From contig NZ_CP124620.1 in assembly GCF_030128875.1 (NCBI RefSeq), positions 1,550,001 through 1,614,000 of the forward strand: 64,000 nt of DNA, given 5' to 3'. The notes beneath the pieces were generated by a model. That model was not told the DNA's origin. It saw nothing but the letters and a program-made list of their open reading frames with translations, and did not search any database. Position 1 is the first letter of the stretch, and each line of letters begins with the position of its first letter. This DNA is from Stenotrophomonas sp. BIO128-Bstrain. Lineage in GTDB: Bacteria > Pseudomonadota > Gammaproteobacteria > Xanthomonadales > Xanthomonadaceae. Shown piece by piece: positions 29,571 through 39,335 of the stretch. The position numbers were made by a program, and so were the translations under genes.

Positions 29571-32500
29571 TCAATGTGGTCTTTGACACGTCGCGGCATC
29601 TGGCGGCGGTGCCGCGGGCGTGGTTCGTGACAAAGTGCGACCACGCAGCAGGCGATACGCGGCCGGAATCACCAGCATCGACAGCAATGGCGCGGTGACC
29701 ATCCCGCCGATCATCGGCGCGGCGATGCGTTGCATGACTTCCGACCCGGCACCGCCACCGATGAACAAGGGCAGCAGGCCGGCGAGGATCACGGCGACGG
29801 TCATGGCCTTGGGTCGCACGCGCAGCACCGCGCCTTCGCGGATGGCCGCCTCCAGCGTGGCGAGAGTCTCCGGTTCGCCCGCAGCGAGGCGCCGCTCCCA
29901 AGCGTGGCGCAGGTACAGCAGCATGATCACGCCGAACTCGGCGGCGACGCCGCCCAACGCGATGAAACCGATCATGGTTGCGATCGACATCGCGTGGCCG
30001 AGTCCCCAGATCAGCCACAGCCCGCCGACCAGCGCCAGCGGCACGCTCAGCAGAATGATGGCTGCCTCGCTGAAGCGGCGGAACACCAGGTAGATGAGCA
30101 GAAAGATGATCGCCAGAGCGGCCGGCACGACCCACTGCAACCGAGCCAGCGCCCGCGCCAGGTATTCGTACTGGCCCGACCATGCAATGCCATAACCCGG
30201 CGGCAAGGTGATGTCCTTGGCGGTGCGCTGCTGCAGGTCCTTCACCACCGAACCGAGATCCCGGCCGGCGACATCGACGAAGATGTAACCGACCAGACGT
30301 CCGTTCTCGCTCTTGAGCATCGGCGGTCCGGGCGTCAGCGTCAGATCGGCCACTTGCCCCAGCGAGAGTTCCACGCCACCTGGAGCCACCAGTGGCAATT
30401 GCGCTAGCGCCGCCAGCGAATCGCGTTGCCCGCGGGGGTAGCGCAGCACAATGGGATAGCGCTCGCGGCCCTCGATGGTCTCGCCGATGGGATCGCCACC
30501 GACGACCGTGGCGATGAGCTGCTGCAGATCCGCCTGGCTCAAGCCGTAGCGGGCTGCGACTTCCGGACGGATGCTGACATCAACATAGCGACCGCCGGTC
30601 ACGCGCTCGGCCAACGCGGAACTCACACCGGGCACCGTTCTCGCGAGGCGTTCAAGTTCGCTGCTGATCTGCTCGATAACCCGGGTGTCCGGCCCCGACA
30701 CCTTGATCCCGATCGGGCTCTTGATGCCGGTGGCAAGCATGTCAATGCGGTTGCGGATCGGTGGCACCCACAGGTTCGTCAGACCCGGCACCTTCACCGC
30801 CGCATCAAGTTCAGCACGCAACTTGTCCATGGTCATGCCAGGCCGCCATTGATCGCGCGGCTTGAACGTCACCGTGGTCTCGAACATCTCGATCGGCGCC
30901 GGGTCGGTTGCGGTATCGGCACGGCCGGCCTTGCCGAACACGTGCGCGACCTCGGGCACGGTCTTGATCATGCGGTCGGAAAGCTGCAGCAACTGACCGG
31001 ACTTTCCCGCCGACAACCCCGGCAGCGCTGTGGGCATGTACAACAACGTGCCCTCGTCGAGCGGCGGCATGAACTCGCTGCCGATGCGCGCATAGGGAAC
31101 GGCAGTGAGCAGCAGCAACAATCCGCTCAAACCCAGCGTCAGGCGCGGGTGCCGCAGGACCCAGTCCAGCACCGGCCGGTAGCCGGCGATCAGCACGCGA
31201 TTGACGGGGTTGGCCTGCTCGGGACGGATGTGGCCGCGGATCAGGTAACCCATCAGCACCGGGATCAGGGTCACCGACAAACCGGCCGCCGCCGCCATCG
31301 CATAGGTCTTGGTGTAGGCCAGCGGGGAGAACAGCCGGCCCTCCTGCGACTGCAGCGCGAACACCGGCACGAACGACAAGGTGATCACCAGCAGGCTTGC
31401 GAACAGTGCCGGACCGACCTCGATGGCCGACGCGGCCATCAGATCCCAGCGTTCCTCGCCCTCCGGGTCACGACCGTTGGTTTCGCGCCAATGCTCCAGA
31501 TGCTTGTGCGCGTTCTCGATCATCACCACGGCACCGTCGACCATCGCGCCAATCGCGATGGCGATGCCGCCCAACGACAGCAGGTTCGCGGTGATGCCCT
31601 GGTAGCGCATCACGATGAACGCGGCCAGCACGCCAAGCGGCAGCGTGATCACCGCGACCAGTGCCGAACGCAGGTGCCAAAGAAACAGAGCGCACACCAG
31701 CGCCACCACCAGGAACTCCTCGCCCAGCTTGTGGGTGAGATTGCGTACGGCCCCATGGATGAGCTCGGAGCGGTCATAGACCGGCACGATCTCCACGCCC
31801 TCCGGCAGGCTGGCTTGCAACTGCTTCAGTCTTGCCTTGACGTTCTCGATCGCGCTCAACGCATCCTTACCGGTGCGCAGCACGATCACGCCACCGGCGA
31901 CTTCGCCCTCGCCGTCGAGTTCGGCGATGCCGCGGCGGAAGGTCGGGCCACGGGTGATGGTGGCCACTTCGCCCAGCAGGACGGGCACGCCGGCGGCGGT
32001 GCTGCTGAGGGGGACGCGCTCGAAATCCTCGCGGCTGCGCAGGTAGCCCTCGCTGCGCACCATCAGTTCGGCCTCGCCCTGTTCGATCACCGAGCCGCCG
32101 GTGGCACCGTTGGCCGCATCCACCGCCGCGATCACCTGCGCCACGGTGAGGTCGCGGGCCGCCAGTGCCTGCGGGTCGGGCACGATCTGCCAAGCGCGCA
32201 CCATGCCGCCGACGCTGGCGACCTCGGCCACGTCGGGCACGGTCTTCAACTCGTAGCGCAGGAACCAGTCCTGCAGCGCCCGCAACTGGCCCAGGTCATG
32301 CTGGCCGGTGCGGTCCACCAAGGCGTACTCGTAGATCCAGCCCAAGCCCGTGGCGTCGGGCCCAAGGGCCGGACTGACGTCTGGAGGCAATTGATCGCGG
32401 ACCTGGCTCAGGTACTCCAGTACGCGCGAGCGCGCCCAGTACAAGTCGGTGTCGTCGTCGAACAGGATGTAGACGTAGGAGTCTCCGAAGAACGAGAACC

Positions 32501-32750
32501 CACGCACGGCGGTGACGCCGGGCACCGACAACATCGTCGTGGTCAGTGGATAGGTGACCTGGTCTTCGACGATGCGGGGCGTCTGGCCGGGCCATTGGGT
32601 GCGGATGATGACCTGGGTGTCGGACAGGTCGGGCAGCGCATCCAGCGGTGTGTGTAGCGCCGACCACAGGCCGGCGGCAGCCAGCAGCACGGCCGCCATC
32701 AGCACGAGGGCGCGGTTGGCGATGGAGGCGCGGATCAGGTGGGCGATCAT
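29571..32750 (-). CDS. cusA: CusA-type Cu(I)/Ag(I) RND efflux pump (copy 1)
   Basis: A 1059-residue HME-RND pump. The helix-4 motif [21 protein letters not shown] is of the monovalent-cation (CusA/SilA) class rather than the DFG..VD of CzcA. The periplasmic part has [21 protein letters not shown] and [20 protein letters not shown] blocks, and helix residues [19 protein letters not shown] are typical. It pumps copper or silver from the periplasm through CusBC. The start overlaps the cusB stop by 4 bases. A second copy about 80-85% similar by eye is at 51217-54357. Confidence 0.9.
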   Translation of the reverse strand: MIAHLIRASIANRALVLMAAVLLAAAGLWSALHTPLDALPDLSDTQVIIRTQWPGQTPRIVEDQVTYPLTTTMLSVPGVTAVRGFSFFGDSYVYILFDDDTDLYWARSRVLEYLSQVRDQLPPDVSPALGPDATGLGWIYEYALVDRTGQHDLGQLRALQDWFLRYELKTVPDVAEVASVGGMVRAWQIVPDPQALAARDLTVAQVIAAVDAANGATGGSVIEQGEAELMVRSEGYLRSREDFERVPLSSTAAGVPVLLGEVATITRGPTFRRGIAELDGEGEVAGGVIVLRTGKDALSAIENVKARLKQLQASLPEGVEIVPVYDRSELIHGAVRNLTHKLGEEFLVVALVCALFLWHLRSALVAVITLPLGVLAAFIVMRYQGITANLLSLGGIAIAIGAMVDGAVVMIENAHKHLEHWRETNGRDPEGEERWDLMAASAIEVGPALFASLLVITLSFVPVFALQSQEGRLFSPLAYTKTYAMAAAAGLSVTLIPVLMGYLIRGHIRPEQANPVNRVLIAGYRPVLDWVLRHPRLTLGLSGLLLLLTAVPYARIGSEFMPPLDEGTLLYMPTALPGLSAGKSGQLLQLSDRMIKTVPEVAHVFGKAGRADTATDPAPIEMFETTVTFKPRDQWRPGMTMDKLRAELDAAVKVPGLTNLWVPPIRNRIDMLATGIKSPIGIKVSGPDTRVIEQISSELERLARTVPGVSSALAERVTGGRYVDVSIRPEVAARYGLSQADLQQLIATVVGGDPIGETIEGRERYPIVLRYPRGQRDSLAALAQLPLVAPGGVELSLGQVADLTLTPGPPMLKSENGRLVGYIFVDVAGRDLGSVVKDLQQRTAKDITLPPGYGIAWSGQYEYLARALARLQWVVPAALAIIFLLIYLVFRRFSEAAIILLSVPLALVGGLWLIWGLGHAMSIATMIGFIALGGVAAEFGVIMLLYLRHAWERRLAAGEPETLATLEAAIREGAVLRVRPKAMTVAVILAGLLPLFIGGGAGSEVMQRIAAPMIGGMVTAPLLSMLVIPAAYRLLRGRTLSRTTPAAPPPDAATCQRPH

Positions 32751-34231
32751 GGTTGATCTCCCGCGCGTTCTCCGATCGGCTCAAGCCGTTCCACCGTCAG
32801 TCCCTTGGCGTCGGAGCGGACAAAGGCGTGTACGCGGTCGCCAGTCTGGATGTCCTTGGCCACGTCCGGATTGGCCAGCGGAAAAGCCATCGTCATGCCC
32901 GGCATGTTCAGCGTCGCGAACGGGCCGTGGTCGAGGGTGATCTGTCCGCCGGCGATGGACTCGACGGTGGCCTCAGTCTCGTGCAGGACCGCTTGGCCCG
33001 CGGCTTCGGGCGCCTTGGCCGTTTCAAGACGTCCGAGCAATCCCGACAAACTGGCCTCCGAGTCGATCAGGAACTGGCCCGACACGACCACGCGCTCGCC
33101 GCCCTTGAGCCCGGCGAGGATTTCGGTGCGGCCACCGCCACTGCGGCCGGTGCGCACGCGCACCGGCTGGAAGCCGCCCTTGGCGTCCTGCACGATCACC
33201 CGACTGTCCGTGCCGGTGGCGATCAGCGCTTCGGTGGGCACCAGTGGTACCGGTGCGCCGCCTTCGGGCTGCACCGTCACCTCGGCAAACATGCCCGGCG
33301 CCAGCGCGCCGTCGGGATTGCGCAGCACGATCCGGGCCTGCTGCGTGCGGCTTGCCGTGTCGACTTGCGGCAGCAGGGTTTCGACTTCGCCTGCGAAGGT
33401 CTGCCCCGGAAATGCGCTGACGACCGCCTCGACCGGCGTGCCCGGTCGCAACCGCGCCGCATCGGCCTGCGGGATCGCCGCCTCCAGCCACAGCGTGGCC
33501 GTGCCGTTGACGCGGAACAGCGGTGTGCCGGGCATCACCGTCTGGCCTTCGCGGGCTAGCACTTCGGTGACCACGCCGTCGTGCGGTGCGCTCAAGGTCA
33601 CGCTGCCGTCGCGGCCCAGGCCGCCGGGCACGCCGAGTACGCGCAGCCGTTGCTGCGCGGCCGACTGCAGTTCCCGTGCCGACGCGGACTGCGCATGGCG
33701 CAGCGCCTGCGCTTCGGCCAGCGCACTGCTCCATCCTGGTGCCAGCAACGCCGCCAGCGGCTGACCCCGTGCGACCCTCGTGTACGGGGCCTTGACTTGC
33801 ACCCGGCTCACCAGGCCTTCGGTCACCGCGCTAACCACGGCTTCCCGGCGAAGATCCCAGGCCAGCGTGCCTGGCACGCGCATCGTCGCCGCCAACCGGC
33901 CGACCTCGACTTCCTCGGTGCGGATGCCCACGCTCTGCCGCAGGCCCGGGTCGATGTTGACGCCACCGCCGGCCACTTCGTCGGCGTACTTCGGCACCAG
34001 TTGCATGTCCATGAAGGGCGACTTGCCCGGCTTGTCGAAGTGCTGGTCTGGCACCATCGGGTCGTACCAGTACAGCGCTTTGCGCTCGCCAGCAGCGGTC
34101 GCCGGTGCATCGGCTATCGCCATGTCGTGGTCGCTTCCGCGCTGGGCCCACCAGTAACCACCGGCGAGGCCGGCCACCAGCAGTGCGGCCGCTGCGGCGA
34201 TCATCGCCACTCGATTCATCGTGTACGTCAT
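32747..34231 (-). CDS. cusB: CusB-type adaptor with N-terminal HMBD and C-terminal CusF domain (copy 1)
   Basis: A 494-residue adaptor. After an N-terminal anchor comes a heavy-metal-binding domain ([18 protein letters not shown], then [12 protein letters not shown], residues about 50-85). The lipoyl, alpha-hairpin and barrel domains follow. The C-terminus adds a CusF-like domain ([19 protein letters not shown]) in which the copper-stacking tryptophan is replaced by asparagine, as in SilB-like fusions. ATG 34231 overlaps the cusC stop; the frame opens earlier without a ribosome site. Confidence 0.88.
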   Translation of the reverse strand: MTYTMNRVAMIAAAAALLVAGLAGGYWWAQRGSDHDMAIADAPATAAGERKALYWYDPMVPDQHFDKPGKSPFMDMQLVPKYADEVAGGGVNIDPGLRQSVGIRTEEVEVGRLAATMRVPGTLAWDLRREAVVSAVTEGLVSRVQVKAPYTRVARGQPLAALLAPGWSSALAEAQALRHAQSASARELQSAAQQRLRVLGVPGGLGRDGSVTLSAPHDGVVTEVLAREGQTVMPGTPLFRVNGTATLWLEAAIPQADAARLRPGTPVEAVVSAFPGQTFAGEVETLLPQVDTASRTQQARIVLRNPDGALAPGMFAEVTVQPEGGAPVPLVPTEALIATGTDSRVIVQDAKGGFQPVRVRTGRSGGGRTEILAGLKGGERVVVSGQFLIDSEASLSGLLGRLETAKAPEAAGQAVLHETEATVESIAGGQITLDHGPFATLNMPGMTMAFPLANPDVAKDIQTGDRVHAFVRSDAKGLTVERLEPIGERAGDQP

Positions 34232-35538
34232 GGCGAGCGTTCCTCTTCGGGCAGCAGATAGGCCAGCGCCGCCCAGGCGCGGCCGAGTTCGCCCAGGTGG
34301 CGGGCGTGCATCACGTGCAGTTCGATTTCGTCGCGGCGCGCTTCGAGCCACGGTTGCAGGTCGGCGCCGGCGGCGTAGGCGGCCAGCGCGGTCTTCGCGC
34401 GGTCACGGGCCAGCGGGAGCGACTCGGTTTCCTTGCGCGCCACCTGCCGCTTGAGTCCTTCCCATTCGGCCAGGGTCATGCGCACGCGCTCGGCCTGTGC
34501 ACGACGGGCGTCCTCGCGTTCGGCGGCCACCGTGTCCAGTTCGGCACGCCGCGCGGCCACGCCGCGGTCCTGCCGGTTGCGCGGGAACAACGGCAGATCG
34601 ATCGCGAACTCGACCATCAGCATGTCGCTGCGTGGCAGGCCTTCGGGCGTGCGTTCGCGCTGCCCGTAAGTCACGCCGAGGCTCCAGTCCGGCCGCTTCT
34701 CGGCAATGGCAGCATCGACTTGCGCTTCGGCGATGGTCTCGCGGGAGTGCCAAGGCAGAAGTGGCCCTTGTCGATCGACCGAGGCCACCAGCGTGGCTGG
34801 GGCAACCGGCAGCGTCATCAGCTCGGGCGGTGCGCCCTCGATGCGAAGCGCCATCGGTTCTTCGCCCAACCAGCGTGCCAAGCTGGCACGCGCGGCTTCC
34901 AACGACGCCTCGGCGTCGTCGATGCGGTTTTCCACTTCCAGCGCGGCGTTTTGCGTCGCCATCGCGTCGACCGCCGAACCGGTGCCGCCGGCGAGCCGTG
35001 CCTTGGCGGAGCGAACGGCTATGCCGGTTGGTTCGCGCAGGGCCTGCAACGCCGTGACTTCTCGTTGCGCCGCCCACTGGGCGATCCAGGCTCGCGCCAC
35101 GGCCTGTCGCACGGCGAGTCGTTCGGCCACCGACAGCGCCTGTGCCTGCTCGACGGTGCGGTCGGCGACCGCCTGGCGTACCTGACGCTTGGCATGAGCC
35201 GGAAAGTCTTGCATCACGCCGATCTGCTTCATGGTCATGAAGTCGGCGCTGGCGTCGAACGCGTCGGCGCCCGTTACCGGTAGATTGGCGACGCCCAGCG
35301 TCAACCTAGGGTCGGGCAAGGCCGCCGCGCGGACGGCTTCTTCCTGGCTGGCCGCAATCTGCGACTGACGCGCCTGGAGCATCGGGGCGCGCTCGGCCGC
35401 CAAGCGTACCGCGTCATCGAATGTGATGCTGGCCGTAGCAGACCAGGCAGGAGCGACGGCAAACAAGCCGAAAGCGAGCACCCAGACGCGCAAACGGCAA
35501 ATGCTGCACCGGTGGTGCAGCGGGGAAGAAAACGACAT
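34228..35538 (-). CDS. cusC: CusC-type outer-membrane factor (copy 1)
   Basis: A 436-residue TolC-like protein with signal peptide (RVWVLAFGLFAVAPAWSA) and paired efflux-protein repeats (TFDDAVRLAAERAPMLQARQ; DLQPWLEARRDEIELHVMHA). It forms the outer-membrane exit of the first Cus pump. The ATG at 35538 sits behind GGAGGTCTC, the same leader found before the second copy at 57168. It overlaps cusB by 4 bases. Confidence 0.88.
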   Translation of the reverse strand: MSFSSPLHHRCSICRLRVWVLAFGLFAVAPAWSATASITFDDAVRLAAERAPMLQARQSQIAASQEEAVRAAALPDPRLTLGVANLPVTGADAFDASADFMTMKQIGVMQDFPAHAKRQVRQAVADRTVEQAQALSVAERLAVRQAVARAWIAQWAAQREVTALQALREPTGIAVRSAKARLAGGTGSAVDAMATQNAALEVENRIDDAEASLEAARASLARWLGEEPMALRIEGAPPELMTLPVAPATLVASVDRQGPLLPWHSRETIAEAQVDAAIAEKRPDWSLGVTYGQRERTPEGLPRSDMLMVEFAIDLPLFPRNRQDRGVAARRAELDTVAAEREDARRAQAERVRMTLAEWEGLKRQVARKETESLPLARDRAKTALAAYAAGADLQPWLEARRDEIELHVMHARHLGELGRAWAALAYLLPEEERSP

Positions 35539-35609
35539 GAGACCTCCGAACACGCAACGACGAGCGCGCCGGCGGATCCGGCAGCGCGGGGACGAGTTAC
35601 GTTGGGGGT

Positions 35610-36002
35610 CTAGATCTGCAGGCTACAGAAGCGCTGCGCCGGCGGCGGGTCGGACCGGCAGGTGGGCACGTCTTCGTAGTACTGGGCTTCAACCGGCGGC
35701 AGTAAGGCCGCGGTCAACGCGAAGTGCACCGGCGGCAGGCCGAGCGACGGCACCTGTGGCGCTTTGAGGTCTTGGCTGGTGACGTGATCCCGCAGACAAT
35801 GCTGGTCGCACAGGGCCGGTACCTGCGGATCGGGCATTTCCATGCCTTCGCAACCGGCCATGACCATCCGCGGTTCCAGTGGCGTTTCGCTGACGGGACA
35901 CGCATAGGCGGCCAGCGCGATTTGCTGGAACAACAGCGCCAGCAATGCCAGCCAAGCAAAGCGCAGACGGAGCGAACGGGTCCGGAACGCGCGCAGCTTC
36001 AT
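35610..36002 (-). CDS. Small exported cysteine-containing protein preceding cusC
   Basis: A 130-residue protein with a signal-anchor (RFAWLALLALLFQQIALAAY) and conserved cysteines in ACPVSE, AGCEGMEMPDP, ALCDQHCLRDHV and at the C-terminus TCRSDPPPAQRFCSL. It sits 71 bases before cusC in the same direction. A paralogue with the same CDQHC.RDH motif precedes the second cusC at 57247-57636. The repeated placement suggests a role in copper sensing or trafficking at the membrane, but no known family comes to mind. Confidence 0.6.
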   Translation of the reverse strand: MKLRAFRTRSLRLRFAWLALLALLFQQIALAAYACPVSETPLEPRMVMAGCEGMEMPDPQVPALCDQHCLRDHVTSQDLKAPQVPSLGLPPVHFALTAALLPPVEAQYYEDVPTCRSDPPPAQRFCSLQI

Positions 36003-36201
36003 CGGCGACCCGCGCAGGGCAACACGACCACCCGAGCACACGGGCGTTGGTTACGCGTAAGAGGGGCCAAGGAAGAGAGCATTGCGAATGAGCATAGCTC
36101 TGCGAGTGCTTGCTTGGAAGCGCGGTACATGCCGGAAGTTCACGGAATGGTGGTTTCGTACTGCTTGACGTCTGTCTGACGGGCCCAACGGGGTATCACG
36201 C

Positions 36202-36295
36202 GGGATAATTCAATATTATCCCGTATAACTATTTTCGCCGACGAGCGGTCGTCTACCTGCTTTAATAGTATGTAATTACATGGTATGTAATACAT
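36202..36295. promoter_or_regulatory. Palindromic operator sites upstream of the KfrA-like gene
   Basis: Three palindromes stand in a row: GGGATAAT-TCAAT-ATTATCCC (36202-36222), ATGTAATTACAT (36270-36281) and ATGTAATACAT (36285-36295). They lie 25-118 bases before the kfrA-like start. KfrA proteins bind repeats in their own promoters, so autoregulation is likely. The ATGTAAT word is also present in the tnpS-tnpT gap at 1475-1500. Confidence 0.55.
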
Positions 36296-36319
36296 TACGA
36301 AATAAAGTGGGGTGGCACG

Positions 36320-37372
36320 ATGGCGCGCGCAGGACTCTATAAGAGTGACGTCCAGAAGGCGCGCGACGCGCTGCTGGCCCAAGGCAAGAAGCCGTCAGTC
36401 GACGCGGTGCGAGTGGCCTTGGGCAACACGGGCTCCAAGACCACGATCCACCGCTACTTGCGTGAACTGGAAGGAGAGGAAGGCGGCGGTCCGGCGAGGA
36501 CGGTAGCCGTTAGTGATGCTTTGCAGGACTTGGTTGCGCGCTTGGCCTCGCGGCTCCAGGAGGAAGCAGAGGCCATCCTCACCCAGGAGCGTGAGCGCCA
36601 TCAGGCTGAGCTCCACAGTCGGCAACAGGCGCTTTCCGGTGCCCAAGAGGAGGCTGCCGCCTTGAGCAGTCGGCTGCAGCGCACCGAAGCAAGCCTGCAC
36701 CAAGAGCAAGCTGCTCACGCCCTCCTTCAACAGAATCTAGGTGACAGGATCGCGGAAATCGCCCAGTTGAACGAGCGCATCGCTGGCATGACGGTGCGGC
36801 TGGCTGATCATGAGGCGCATACGCGTTCTCTGGAGGACAAGCATGCCCATGCCCGGGAAGCGCTTGAGCACTACCGCACTTCAACCAAAGAGCAGCGTGA
36901 GCAAGAGCTTCGCCGTCACGAGCATCAGGTCCAAGAGCTGCAAGTAGCCTTACGTCAGGCCAATGAAGCCTTGGGCGCGAAGAATCAGGAGCTGTTGGTG
37001 CTGAACCGCGACAATGGTCAATGGCTGGAGCGCCACGGGCGGATTGAGCGTGAGCTTGCCCAGCTACGACAGGCCCACGAAGGCCAACACAGCGAGGTCG
37101 TGGCGTTGCGCCAGACCGCGACGGACTATTTGGCACTGCAGGAGCGCTGGAAGACTGACGCCAAGACCTTGGATACCATGCGCAACGAGCTAGCTCAAGT
37201 TCAAGACACCCTTGCGCGGGAGCGTGAGCGCCGCGAGAGCGCTGAAGCCGATGCGTTGCGTGCCAATGCACGTCTTGAAGCGCTAGAGCCTCTACTGAAT
37301 CAACTGACGCCAGCACAAAATGCGGTGAAGAAAACTCGGCGCGGCCATGCGCAAGATGGGGGAGCCGACTGA
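36320..37372 (+). CDS. KfrA-like DNA-binding protein with long coiled coil
   Basis: A 350-residue protein. The N-terminal KfrA-type head (LYKSDVQKARDALLAQGKKP, then NTGSKTTIHRYLRELEG) is followed by about 240 residues of coiled coil rich in Glu, Gln, Arg and Ala. KfrA proteins act as autorepressors and organise plasmid or element DNA. The head is different from those of the TnpT-like proteins at 1578 and 58.9 kb (SKTTIHRYL against SPNTVTRWL). It faces palindromic operators and sits between the cus and cop clusters, perhaps a relic of an older element. Confidence 0.75.
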   Translation: MARAGLYKSDVQKARDALLAQGKKPSVDAVRVALGNTGSKTTIHRYLRELEGEEGGGPARTVAVSDALQDLVARLASRLQEEAEAILTQERERHQAELHSRQQALSGAQEEAAALSSRLQRTEASLHQEQAAHALLQQNLGDRIAEIAQLNERIAGMTVRLADHEAHTRSLEDKHAHAREALEHYRTSTKEQREQELRRHEHQVQELQVALRQANEALGAKNQELLVLNRDNGQWLERHGRIERELAQLRQAHEGQHSEVVALRQTATDYLALQERWKTDAKTLDTMRNELAQVQDTLARERERRESAEADALRANARLEALEPLLNQLTPAQNAVKKTRRGHAQDGGAD

Positions 37373-37392
37373 CGAGGCTGCTCGTTTGTCTG

Positions 37393-38151
37393 CTAGCGGC
37401 TGGGGTGGCGCTCACCTGTCCAGTACGCCCATTCCATAGGGACGACCCAATCTACAAACAGTTTGGCTACTGAGGACTCCGGTGCCAAATGATAGGGCTT
37501 GAACATGCCTTGCTCGGGCGAACTGGTCATCAGGTAGCGCAGGCGCTTCTGGACCTCCTGAAAGATGGCTTCCCGCACATGGGCGCTGTCGTGCACGCCA
37601 AGACGCATCGCCACCGAGGCACCTTGGCGTACCGCCGCCCAGCAGCAGTAACGCCACCGCGCGATCGGCAAGCCCCGCGGTCCGGATTGAAAGACGAACC
37701 CCACATCACGTGCCCAGCCTGGGTCGAAGTGATGTTTGAGCAATTGCTGCTCCAGAAACTGCTCGGTCTCCCAGAGTGCAAGTTCATCCCACAGCTCCAG
37801 TTTCGCGTCCGCCAAGTCTACATCGTGTGCCATATCGCCGAGTTGGTCTTCCAGCACCGGGAGCAGGTGCCTGCGCTCGTGGGTAGACCAGGCGAAAGCC
37901 CATTGCAGATCTTCGATGGGCGTGACCTCGGCATCGGGGCGGATCTGCCATCGATCCGCTGGCCAGGGAACTTGGATCAAGGCCAAGTCTCGCAGCGTGT
38001 CCAGCACCAGCAAGGTGGAGCGGCGTGTGGGCGCCACCGGTATGCGTCGTAGCTGCGCGGCTAACAGTGCGGCTAGGAAAAGGGTGCCACGAAGGCCCAA
38101 CTCCTCGATGCTGGCGACCCCAGATGGCGTCATTGACGAGGTTCCGGGCAT
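37393..38151 (-). CDS. Hypothetical protein, 252 residues
   Basis: A long, well-composed reading frame with no motif I recognise. It is tryptophan-rich (QWAFAWSTHERRHLLPVLED; VPMEWAYWTGERHPS) and probably helical and soluble. It converges with the KfrA-like gene and diverges from the XRE gene at 38302, so the three may form one accessory unit of a mobile element. An in-frame ATG at 38133 could be the start instead. Confidence 0.5.
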   Translation of the reverse strand: MPGTSSMTPSGVASIEELGLRGTLFLAALLAAQLRRIPVAPTRRSTLLVLDTLRDLALIQVPWPADRWQIRPDAEVTPIEDLQWAFAWSTHERRHLLPVLEDQLGDMAHDVDLADAKLELWDELALWETEQFLEQQLLKHHFDPGWARDVGFVFQSGPRGLPIARWRYCCWAAVRQGASVAMRLGVHDSAHVREAIFQEVQKRLRYLMTSSPEQGMFKPYHLAPESSVAKLFVDWVVPMEWAYWTGERHPSR

Positions 38152-38301
38152 GCGGTTTCCGGGGATGAGGGAGCGGCGTGGCTCCTGGGGGGGGGAGGGG
38201 GGGCGCTACCGGTGTCGCCGGTTGCCTCAAAGCTAAGAATATCTTAGTATGCAAGGCAGGGTACATCCGCCATCCTTATGGGGTCTCCATGGGGTGCGCG
38301 C

Positions 38302-38628
38302 GTGACTTTGTCCGTCGACTCAACACCGACCTTCGCTCGACGCCTCAAACAAGCCCGCCTGCACACGGGTTTGTCGCAGAAGGAGTTGGGCATCCGGGCC
38401 GGTCTGGATCCTCACGTGGCCAGCCCCCGAATCAACCAGTACGAGCGTGGCAAGCACGAGCCCATGCTGGAGATTGCTGAGCGGTTGGCCCAAGCGTTGG
38501 GGATCCCCGCCGCCTTCCTTTACACCGACGATGATCTGCTGGCCAAGTTGCTCCTGCGCTGGGGCTCGCTAAGCAAGCAGCAGAAGCGCGAGTTGGTGAA
38601 GCTGATCGAGGCCACGCCCGAGAAGTAA
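38302..38628 (+). CDS. XRE-family helix-turn-helix regulator
   Basis: A 108-residue protein with a Cro/CI-type HTH: FARRLKQARLHTGLSQKELG, then SPRINQYERGKHEP, with LAQALGIPAAFLYTDDD after it. Such small repressors control mobile-element genes. The GTG at 38302 has a G-rich stretch in front; the frame also contains an ATG at 38278 without a ribosome site. It is divergent from the hypothetical gene at 37393 and precedes copL, but a role in copper control is not indicated. Confidence 0.8.
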   Translation: MTLSVDSTPTFARRLKQARLHTGLSQKELGIRAGLDPHVASPRINQYERGKHEPMLEIAERLAQALGIPAAFLYTDDDLLAKLLLRWGSLSKQQKRELVKLIEATPEK

Positions 38629-38802
38629 ACCGAACAAGCGCTCGCCCTATGGGCAACTCTTCGCCTCAACCCGCCCTTTGGGCGCTTCTGGAGGGAGCTG
38701 CAGTGTCCGCGGCTAGTGCGACTGACAAGTCGCGACATCTCAGGCTTACTTGAGATTTTGTTCACGACCGATACACACGCGCCTTGTCTAAAGTGATATA
38801 CC

Positions 38803-39222
38803 ATGTCGCCCGTGTCAGCCTCCTCACTTCTACTGCGACTGTTCCTGATCGCCATGCTCGTGCTTAACGGCGCGTGGTCGGCGTTTGCGTCCGTCAGTAT
38901 GAACCCGGTCATGGAAGAGCAGGCCAGCGAAGTGGCTGCCGCGGTGCAAGTCGACGAAGACTGCTTCGCCGATCACAGTGCTGAGCATCATCCCGATGCC
39001 ACATCGATTGAAAAGGCTGGCACTGGGCATGGCGACCATGCCGGTCCCGACTGTTGCAAGTCTTCTGCGTGCCGGTGCGCCTGCGTACACGCTTGCGCGA
39101 GCGCACTTCCTGCGCGCCTGCATGTTTCGGTGCAACTGGCCTTGGGCCTGGATGTCATGCCGCTGCCCCTAGGGCATGCGGCACCTGCCTTGCCTCATCT
39201 GATCCGACCACCGATCGGCTAA
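38803..39222 (+). CDS. copL: CopL-family metal-binding regulatory protein
   Basis: A 139-residue protein with an N-terminal hydrophobic signal (LLLRLFLIAMLVLNGAWSAF), then a His/Cys-rich centre (DEDCFADHSAEHHPD, GHGDHAGPDCCKSSACRCAC) suited to copper. In Xanthomonas and Stenotrophomonas copL is the first gene of the copper cluster and is needed for copper-inducible expression of copAB. Its position directly before copA agrees. A small hairpin (CCACCG/CGGTGG, 39295-39311) lies between copL and copA and could modulate readthrough. Confidence 0.85.
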   Translation: MSPVSASSLLLRLFLIAMLVLNGAWSAFASVSMNPVMEEQASEVAAAVQVDEDCFADHSAEHHPDATSIEKAGTGHGDHAGPDCCKSSACRCACVHACASALPARLHVSVQLALGLDVMPLPLGHAAPALPHLIRPPIG

Positions 39223-39335
39223 GCGTCCCTAGGCGCCGCAATGGCGCCGTTGGTGTGGCTTGCATGCCTGTTTAGGCCAGCCGCCCGCTCTGTACCACCG
39301 CCCGCCGGTGGCAACACGACGCTTGGAGCATTTTC

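Noticed and set aside
30426..32657. A 743-codon open frame on the plus strand opposite cusA.
   Set aside because: It is antisense to a clear RND pump, has His/Arg/Gln-rich composition typical of shadow frames in high-GC DNA and no motif.
38629..38802. A copRS-type two-component system controlling the cop cluster.
   Set aside because: No regulator or kinase lies next to copL; the nearby XRE protein has no metal motif.
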